Of a stretch of DNA of 64,000 nt, positions 56,340 through 64,000 are shown piece by piece. The translations under genes were made by a program, and so were the position numbers. Source of the DNA: Saururus chinensis (lineage: Eukaryota; Streptophyta; Magnoliopsida; Piperales; Saururaceae). Location: contig CP141140.1 of assembly GCA_035235625.1 (NCBI GenBank), positions 57,431,152 to 57,495,151 of the forward strand, given 5' to 3'. The notes under the pieces were generated by a model. It saw nothing but the letters and a program-made list of their open reading frames with translations. It had not been told where the DNA came from and did not search any database. Each line of letters opens with the position of its first letter. Position 1 is the stretch's first letter.

Positions 56340-58970
56340 GAACTCATAGGCAATGTATCAAACGCATCATCTCCATGTTTTAAAAATGTGGGCCTTAAAG
56401 TCGATCAAATTTTGTCCAAGCTACTTTGTAAGAGAGGTGATCGCCAATAAATTAAAAATTATCATGCCACACATCAATTCAAAGACACAAAGTGCTTTTG
56501 TCCCTAGCAAATTGATTACTAATAATGTCATTGTGGCTTTTGAAACCTTCACTCAATCCAAAAGAAGTCAAAGGGAAGAGTGGAACAAATTGCCATAAAG
56601 TTGGACATGTGTAAAGCCTATGTTTGGGTTAAGTGGAGTTACCTTATATCAGTTTTGTGGAAATTGGGTTTCAGTGAACAGTGGGTGACCTTTATTGAAA
56701 GTTATGTCTCCTCTATCATCTATTATATTCTCTTGAATTGCCAGCCATTGGGGTATTTGTCCCCCTCTAGGGGCATGCGCCATGGAGATTCCATATCTGG
56801 CTACCTCTTTGTCCTTTGTGCAGAAGGTCTCTCCAATCTCATGAGAGAAGTATAGGAGAATAATTTCATCCTTAGTGTGGTGGAAGCTAGGGGTGATTTT
56901 GGGTCTCCCACCTATTTTTTGCTGACGACAATGTAATTTTTTTCAAGGCTACCACTAATGAGTGCCAAAAGAGTTTGTGTATCCTCCACACCTATGAACA
57001 TGCTTTGGGCACAAGATCAACCCAGGAAGAGATCCATCTTCAATCATAACACCAAGGACCAGACACAAGAGACCATCATACTCATTCTTAACATTTCGAA
57101 GGAAGATTTTTATGAAAGATATTTGGGTCTTCATTCTGGGCTAGGAAAAATAATTTTACTTCCTTTAAGGTATAAAGGATAAAATTTAAATGAGGGTGGA
57201 TGGTTGGACCTTTCTCAAGCGGGCAAGGGTGTCCTAATCAAAGTCGTCGCTCAAGTGGTGACCACTTATTTCATAGCATGTTTTCTCTTACCGGACAAGC
57301 TAACTAAGGACATCTCTTCCATCATAGAAAACTTCTTGTGGGGAAAAATGAGCACTGAGTGTCGCATCCATTGGTTGACCTAGGATAAACTATGCTCACC
57401 AAAGGAGGACAAATGGATGGAATTCAAGAACCTAAGATTATTCAACCTCTACCTCCTTGCAGGACTAGGCTAGAGAATTCTAAAAAATGAGGGATCTTTG
57501 CTAGCAAGGGTCAACAAGTTTAAGTATTTTTCGACAAGTATCTTTTTGAAGCCACAACTAGACTATCCTCTTTGTTTGCTTGGAGAAACATTGTGGTTGG
57601 TAGGGATATCCTTGCCAAGGGCTTATTGTGAAGGGTAGGAGGTAGGTAGAGAATTTGGGTGTGGAAAGACAAGTGGATCCCTCACCCCTCTACTTTAAAA
57701 GTTATTTCCCAGTCAAGAGTTCAAGAGGCAGAAGCTCGTTCTGCTATCTCATTGATGGGGTCACAGGGATGTGGAAGGAGAGCCTCACCAATGAAGTTTT
57801 TGTACCCATCGACTACCAAGTCATCCTTGACATTTCCCTCCCCTTCTCTTTCCTCAGGTTGCCCCCTTGCCCCCAGGACTCTTTGATGTGGGCCGCCTCC
57901 CCAAATAGGGTGTTTTCTGTGAGGAGCACTTATCACCTGACTTTTGACTAGAGTTCTACTCTAGTGAGAGCTCAAGTAGAAGTGTTGTCAATAAATTTTG
58001 GAATAACATTTGGAGCATTGATCCCCCCCTAAAGGTTTGTCTCTTCGTTTGGAGGTCTACAAAACATCCTCCCCAAAGAATGTAATTTGTGTCACAGGGG
58101 GCTAGCGAGGATGGGTAGGTGCCTATATTGTGGATGCTCCCCCAAAATCATTGTTCATGCCCTCTAGTCCTTCCCTCGCCTTAGAGAGATTTGGAGCTCA
58201 CATGAATGGTTCCAAAACATTTGTTTCTCCCAAGATCATCATCCCATGGAAGTGATTCACTTCATTCTTAAGGGTTTTGTAGGGATAGATCTATTTTCTA
58301 TTTTCACCCAAGCTTGGGCAATCTGGTTGGATCATAATTCCATCAAATTGGGGGGAGAGAAGAAGACCTCTAAGGAGCTGCAAGCTTGGGCGACCACGAC
58401 CACTCTCATGATGGACCACACTCAAAGGTATGGGGGTGGCTCCCTCTCGTCCCCACTAGGCCTGTGGACACACCCCCCTCCTCCTAATGTGGTAAAAGTT
58501 AATTGTAACGAAGCTGTGTATGACAATCTCAACAAATTGAGGATAGGTTTTTGTGCAAGGAACAACTTGGGTGTGAACCTTACATGTGGATGTAGTTAGG
58601 GGATGAGTACTCTATTTGATGAGGAGGCCAAACTCTTGGTGTTGGCTAGGGAAATTTTTTGGGCCACTCATATGGGTTTGAAAAGAGTCATTTTTTAGGG
58701 GGACTACTCAAATGCTCTATCTGCTTTACAATTCCAAATTTGGGGTTTTGATTTTGAAGGATCATTCCTCTATGATCTCTTTTAATTTTGTCTCTTTTTT
58801 TTTTGTGGAAAGGAAGGGAAATTCATTGCTCATTGTTTGGCAAGGTGAGCAAAGTCTTTCCCTTCCCCCCAATTGTGCTCTACATGCAAAGTTTGTTGTG
58901 GCAGCATCCTGCCTTGACTACTCTATTATGCCGATGTAGTTGTTGTGCATTATGTTACTTCTTCTTTTCA
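56340..58970 (+). pseudogene. LINE (L1-type) pol: reverse transcriptase, zf-RVT and RNase H
   Basis: In order: VIANKLKIIMPHINSKTQSA, SAFVPSKLITNNVIVAFE (RT fingers), IAIKLDMCKAYVWVKWSYL (KLDMSKAYDRVEW with Asp lost), SRGMRHGDSISGYLFVLCAE, the catalytic FADD at 56918-56929 in LFFADDNVIFF, FLWGKMSTECRIHWLT near 57345, and a zf-RVT relic. At 58490-58900 is an RNase H-like domain (VVKVNCNEAV...EEAKLLVLAREIFWATHMGL, LPPNCALHAKFVVAASC). The terminus is (ATT)n-rich at 58970-58998. Many frameshifts and stops. A C-terminal RNase H is known from plant L1 subgroups. The endonuclease is missing from the 5' side. Confidence 0.85.
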
Positions 58971-60030
58971 ATAATTATTATTATTATTATAATAAAAGCT
59001 AAAACATCAAGTGGGTGTAGTAGCATGCTGCACTACCAGCATTTTATTTTTCTAAAAAAAATATTCTATTGTAAGTTAGAACTTGTCTAAAGTATGGTAA
59101 AACTTTGAGGGTGCCATGAGCACTATGGAGTTCTTTAAGCATATTCTTATGCTGGCTAGTGAAGTTATTGACATTATCTATTTTTCCTTTTAGACCTTTT
59201 AAACTCCCAGAATTATTTCCTAAAACTATTTATTTTCACTATAATGAGCTTCTTCAAAGGTAATCATCTTCATTCAGATTCATAATCAGTTATATTATTA
59301 GTAGTAATCTTGGACTAATGCAAGATTTTTCTTATTGATTGTTTTTTCAGAAAAGGAAAAAGTGTTAATTGTTATTCCTAAGAATGAATACTTGATCAAG
59401 TGTACCATATGATCAAGAACAAACTTCACAGCATATGTGGAGGCAAAATTAACTAAAAGAGGGGTGGTAGCATGCACTGCACTTTGAATGAGCAAATTAG
59501 GCTGGATAGAATGGATGGGAAATGAGAAATGGTAGTAATATTTTTAAAATTGGCCAAGTTGCAACCAATCGAGAACGATGGCCGGATCTGGTTTTCTCGA
59601 TTCGACTAGGCAAATTTTGGATCCAATATGGTGTAGACCAGGAAAATTTAGGGGAAAAGGGGAGAGAAGAAGAAGAGAAAGAGCAAAACTACAAATTAAC
59701 TAGACTAATTATTGAAATTCTATTAATTGATTAGGACATGGTTGTGCGCTACAATGTCTAAAAAGAATTATAAAATTAATCCTACTAGCACAAGGAAATC
59801 AATCCTAGTCTAATTTCAATTAAATCAAAATACCAAATCCTAATTAATCTAGGAAAGGAGACTGATTTAGGAAAGCTGGAATCTAATTCTAATTAGGGTG
59901 GAACATAACACAGTCACATAAATTCTGAGTCGATAAAAGAAAAATCAAGAAATTGCCCAGCCCTAAGAACCAACCAGGTCTGATTTAACCAAGTCCAACC
60001 AGCTAATTTGGGCAAATTTCAAAAACAATG
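58971..60030. other. Intergenic, nothing recognised
   Basis: AT-rich; open frames at 59298-59495 and 59522-59734 have no motifs. Confidence 0.4.
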
Positions 60031-61378
60031 GGTACCATGTTTATAGCAAAGTTAGCTAATTTAAAGCTTGGGTTTTCCAAGAGCACCACTAGGAGACCTC
60101 AGCGGGGATTTTGATCTCCTGGCCAGCTGGTGGCTACTTGCCCTAAACGGCTGGGGGGGCGCTAGTTTTTTTCTCAGGCATTTCTATGGAGAGAGGCGGT
60201 AGTCAATTCGGTGTAGCTAGAGATTATGGGGCAAATCTTGCCTACGTGGGAGAAGCCTCAAGTGCTTGTGCAATCATGCCTCCATTAGCCTCAGTCCGCC
60301 TCCGTCCCTGTTGACCTTCGTGCAACCGTCAGTGACTCCTTTTGCCTCTTTTTCTCCTTCTTCCCCCTTTCCACTCCCACTCATCATATCTTCTCCTGGA
60401 GCAAAGGTGTTGTTTTATCCTCTCTTTTGACCTTTGTCCATCCTCCCTCTGCCATGCTTGTTGTTTTTCCATCTTCTTTCCTCTCTCCCCTCAGCCCTTT
60501 TCCTCCTCCTCTCCCCTTCATCCACTTCACATCCCCCTCCTTTTCCTTCCATCTTGCTTTTTGGTCGTCGTCTAGTTATGTTTCTATTTTGTTAAAGTCT
60601 ATGTGTGTTGTTGTAAATATCTCACCTTTTGTGTTTGGGTTTCATCCCTCCTTTGTTGAGGCGGGTCAGTTGCTGACAATGGCATTTTGTGGGCGACCAG
60701 GTAGTGGTCCAAGTGTTTGGTGTTCAAGGGTCCTCTCCTATGATGGGCATGCACCTTATTGCCATGCAACAATTTGTGGCATTTGTTGTATCTGGTAGTT
60801 ATTTTCCTCACCCTTCTTCGGGTGTGGCTGGTCTTTCATCAGTGATGGCAAATTTGTGGGCAGCCTCCCCCTTGGGAGTGCCCCACCTTCTCTTCTAGCA
60901 GTCTAGTAGAGGTCCTCATGGCCTCACAATGGTTTGTGGCGTCAGTTGAATTTGGCAGCTGGTTTTCTCCCCCGGCAATGCACATGATCAAGTTTCTATT
61001 GGCGTTTGGCCCCTCCCCTGAGATTTTTTTTGGTGCTTTGGTTACTGGTGGGTGGCTTTGGAGCCCATCCCTCTATCGGTGCGATTATACAACTTCTTAC
61101 TATGTGGAGATTTCTTGCGGCTCTAGAGTTTCAGGTCCCCTTTAGCATATGTGTTTTCTTGTGCTTGTCACCTGCGCGACCTAGTCGTATGTGTGTTGCA
61201 ATTGGTTTAGATTCTACACATGTGATGATCATTTGGGCTTTCTTTTATTGTGTAATGGTGGTTGTAAGAGGGAAGTGGGGTTTTGAATGTTGTTAGTTTT
61301 TGGTTTGTGGCTCATTCATTGCACACTATTTGTTCCTCTGTATTTTTTTTTAAAGTTCTCTATCAAAACAAAAAACAA
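60031..61378 (+). mobile_element. Possible non-LTR retroelement of unknown coding
   Basis: Ends in AAAGTTCTCTATCAAAACAAAAAAC (split here: AAAGTTCTCTATC then AAAACAAAAAAC), a tail typical of plant LINEs. The flanks share AAACAATGGGTAC (about 60026) and AAACAATGGTAC (about 61374), which may be a target duplication. Open frames of up to 123 codons lie inside (60342-61296) without a domain I recognise. Tentative. Confidence 0.3.
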
Positions 61379-61950
61379 TGGTACTAGTCATTGTTGAATT
61401 TTGACGTGATATAAATTTCTGAAGTTGAGCCGTTCAATCGGCCAATCAGCCCGTTCGATCGGTTGTTGCCCCGATCAATCGGGGTAACAGGTTTCTGAAA
61501 AAAATAAGTCGTGATCATTAGCGCGATGAGGTTTATGGAAAAGAGCCGTTTCGGCTTCGGGAGTCTTTTTAACTTATCAAAACATCTGGGATAGACACTA
61601 GAACGCAAAGAACAAATATTACAGTAACTTTCTTCTCTTCTGCTCTCTCTCAAAAAATCTCTGGGAGTGATTCCTTCTCCTCTTTCTCTGAAATTTGAAC
61701 CTGTGACTGAGCAATAGAGTCTACCCTAATTGAGATCTAGTCTGTTTGAGTGGAAGCGCACCATCAAACGGGTAGTGTGGTTCATTGTATCTCAGGAATG
61801 GAACGCTGTGGAATGCCTGTGCATGGAGGGCAGCGTATCTATTTCAAGGACAGAGTGTAACGCGCCTCAAACCTGGTTCATAATTCTCTTCTCTATGATA
61901 TTTAATATATGTGTGCATATGTATGTTTATGTGTGTTGATTTGCATGATA
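61379..61950. other. LTR-like stretch with GATCAATCGG-type repeats
   Basis: At 61425-61485 the words CGTTCAATCGGCC, CGTTCGATCGG and CGATCAATCGGGG follow one another, resembling the CGTTCGAACGG cluster at 51.7 kb. The remainder has a CT-rich leader-like part at 61620-61690. No coding supported. Confidence 0.35.
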
Positions 61951-62692
61951 ATTGTATTCAATCTGCCCTCATTAATGTAGTTGGGTCTCAAATATTGGAA
62001 TCATGACTCTTAAGATGGTAATCTTCCATCATGAAAAGAAGTTTCAAATCTCAATTGGTTCAACACTCATTTTGGCCCTCAACGGTCCCAAATCAAAGAA
62101 ACAATCTATGATGTTAATTTAAATGTGAGATAAAAATTTTAAATGAAGTATAAAAGGAGGCCTACATGTGCAAAGATGCAACGACCAATAATATATGACT
62201 TAAAATAATTGCCTGAAGAATGAGCAAAACACCCACTAAATCTCCCAAGCAAACATGACTTAATAGTGACCTTTTTGGCTTCACTTAGACGTCATTTGCT
62301 AAATCTAACCACTATAGCCATAAGTTACATGATATAAAAACTGCTCCATGACTCACAGTTCCCGTGGCGGTGACATTATGTCACCGGCCAATCAAGCTGA
62401 GCCCTTCACCTCTTGTCAAAGTAAAAAAATGAGCAAAGCTCCACGAGCAATTTGCCTTCTGACTTCACCGTTCTCATGTTTTTTATTTGGGAGGGAGAAG
62501 TGTCATCACCCTTGCAAGACTATATAGTAAATTCCATGAGAGTCGCATCAGAAGACAGAATTAAAGTACATACAAGGAGGTAAGTTGTGTATTAAAACAG
62601 TTTGTCAATTTGGAAAGAGAAAAATATGTACTATGTCAGTCTTCTTATATGGACAACACCTTGAGAAGCTTATGGAGACCAAACTTTCATGT
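61951..62692. other. Intergenic, nothing recognised
   Basis: No open frame with motifs, no repeats that I could identify. Confidence 0.4.
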
Positions 62693-62884
62693 TTATATAT
62701 TTTCTTTGTCCCATATTAATAGTTACATTTTAAAGAAAAAAATTATTAAATAGTGAAACTTATATATAAAAAAAGAGAAAATAAATTTATGATACTCTTT
62801 TTTAAGTACCTAACTATTTAAATTAAATTAAATAAAATTATTTATAAAATTTTTTTTTTTAAATAGAGCTATTAGAATGGAGTA
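62693..62884. mobile_element. Stowaway-like MITE
   Basis: Left TTTGTCCCATATTAATAGTT and, from the other strand, TACTCCATTCTAATAGCTCT. Inner arms are T- and A-rich and pair with each other. Same family as 33268 and 63228. Confidence 0.55.
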
Positions 62885-63227
62885 CTAGCTAGAGGATAAA
62901 TTTTTCCCATTGTAAGCTTCCTGTTACTGATTTTATATACATATAGCAAGTTAATGATTTTTTCCTTTTGTAAGTAATTGCCTGTTTTCTTACAAAGTGA
63001 ATGCCAAAAGCCATCCCATATAACCAACCCCTCGTAAGAAAGTTGCAGGTTAAAGTTAGTACAAAAAGTTTCATGGCATGTTAGGAATGTGAAAAACAAG
63101 AAACATCATCTAAAATGCATGCCCATTTGCATGGGCGGAAACCGTAGATCATGTGGTCCCATATGATCTAACGGGCTACACCCATAAGGCTATGGACATA
63201 AAATATAAGGATGTTGATAACCTTATA
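62885..63227. other. Intergenic, nothing recognised
   Basis: Short minus-strand frames (62872-63099) lack motifs. Confidence 0.35.
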
Positions 63228-63362
63228 GTCTCTATGTATTATATTAATAGTTTTATTTGACAAAAAAATTTATTTTAAATTATTAAATTAATAGTTTCAC
63301 CATTAAATAAAAATTACTATTGTTTTAAAATATAACTATTAATATTAGACGAAAAGAATACT
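63228..63362. mobile_element. Stowaway-like MITE remnant
   Basis: Left ATTATATTAATAGTTTTATT and, from the other strand, GTCTAATATTAATAGTTATA. The interior CACCATTAAATAAAAATTACTATT is shared with the MITE in the receptor kinase intron. Confidence 0.55.
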
Positions 63363-64000
63363 ATTTTCTAGTCTAACAAAATTTCACTTTAGGTTTTGAT
63401 TGAACTGAAAATCTCACATAACAATATATAGGAAATTTTATTTTTCTTTGTCGAATCAAGACATAGTGTAAAATTTTATTATATAGAAACTACTGCAAAA
63501 AGAATTATTATCCATAATATAATCATGTGTAAACTAGATGAACATATAAAATATCAAGCTCCTGATAATCTGGCCTCTTACGAGCTCCAATCATGAAACT
63601 TGACTAGTTGTTCCATGTTGATGCTTCTCACATAATGCGAACATAAGTTGGAATCCCTTATTTTAAAGGGTCAATTCATGAGTCACAATCACCTGCCCAC
63701 CCACACCACCAACCTAAATAATTGAGACAAATAGGGGAAAGAGAAGTTGGATCTTTCAATAGCGATCCACCCCTAAACTCTGTATAATAATGGATACAGA
63801 GATGGCCGGGGGAAGACCCCTTTTCCAGCTACTCCTTTGGACTTGTTTGTTTCCATGCAACTCATTTCCAATTATTTTCCTATTGATTACGTACATGGAA
63901 ACAGATGTGCTGTGTCGCATTCCTCGTGAGGGAAGTTAGCTTTTCAATCCAATGGCCGATCCACTACCGGCAACAACAATAAAGTACAAATTGAGGGATC
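63363..64000. other. Intergenic, nothing recognised
   Basis: No gene or repeat identified up to the window edge. Confidence 0.35.

Noticed and set aside
1..64000. A previously undescribed multi-gene system
   Set aside because: The few real genes are unrelated single genes of known families. The organised novelty lies in transposon structure and gene capture, and I do not claim more.

Overview
This is plant nuclear DNA, most likely from a monocot. Real genes are sparse and split by GT-AG introns, or intronless and GC-rich as in many monocots (the PADRE genes and the uroporphyrinogen-III synthase-like gene). They sit in AT-rich DNA full of CACTA, Mutator-like (MULE), hAT, Harbinger, Stowaway, Ty1/copia, Ty3/gypsy-like and LINE remnants. 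The species cannot be named from the window. I see no rRNA, no credible tRNA gene, no CRISPR array and no bacterial-style operon.

Layout. 1-1484 is one end of a CACTA element. About 1690-4615 and 5926-13545 are two copies of an old tandem duplication, each carrying a PADRE/DUF4228 gene (3447-4037 and 12457-13062); a LINE endonuclease fragment lies between them. The second copy is split by a 4.4 kb Pack-MULE (6880-11318) with a perfect 9 bp target duplication, roughly 220-260 bp terminal inverted repeats, palindromic minisatellites inside both ends, and a captured multi-exon fragment of a CABIN1-like gene. The other duplicate preserves the uninterrupted site. 13987-16296 is a probable solo LTR with a 5 bp target duplication and an internal exact-looking 288 bp duplication. 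About 16.3-33 kb is nested retrotransposon debris (copia pol, gag and RNase H pieces, two diverged gypsy-like LTRs) plus a 3.0 kb hAT element inserted in a copia gag copy.

The best gene is an intact two-exon LRR receptor kinase of the LRR-XII type (35269-38909). It has an HRD catalytic motif where this subfamily usually has a Cys in place of the Arg. After it come Harbinger and MULE MITEs, a LINE 3' fragment (41.2-42.35 kb), and an intronless uroporphyrinogen-III synthase-like gene on the minus strand (45824-46729) with a hairpin MITE about 45 bp upstream of its ATG.

47.3-49.7 kb carries a cluster of hAT and Harbinger MITEs. 50.6-54.1 kb looks like gypsy LTR sequence and contains a 51 bp minisatellite arranged as 102 bp dimers. 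54173-55711 is a hAT element with a perfect 8 bp target duplication carrying a captured exon of a 2-oxoglutarate/Fe(II) dioxygenase gene. 56.3-59.0 kb is a decayed LINE pol with RT and RNase H; the rest is intergenic DNA with MITEs.

The genes do not form a pathway. What ties the window together is transposon activity: two independent DNA transposons (a MULE and a hAT) have each captured spliced host-gene sequence, and several nested insertions can be dated relative to one another because an empty or paralogous site is in the same window.
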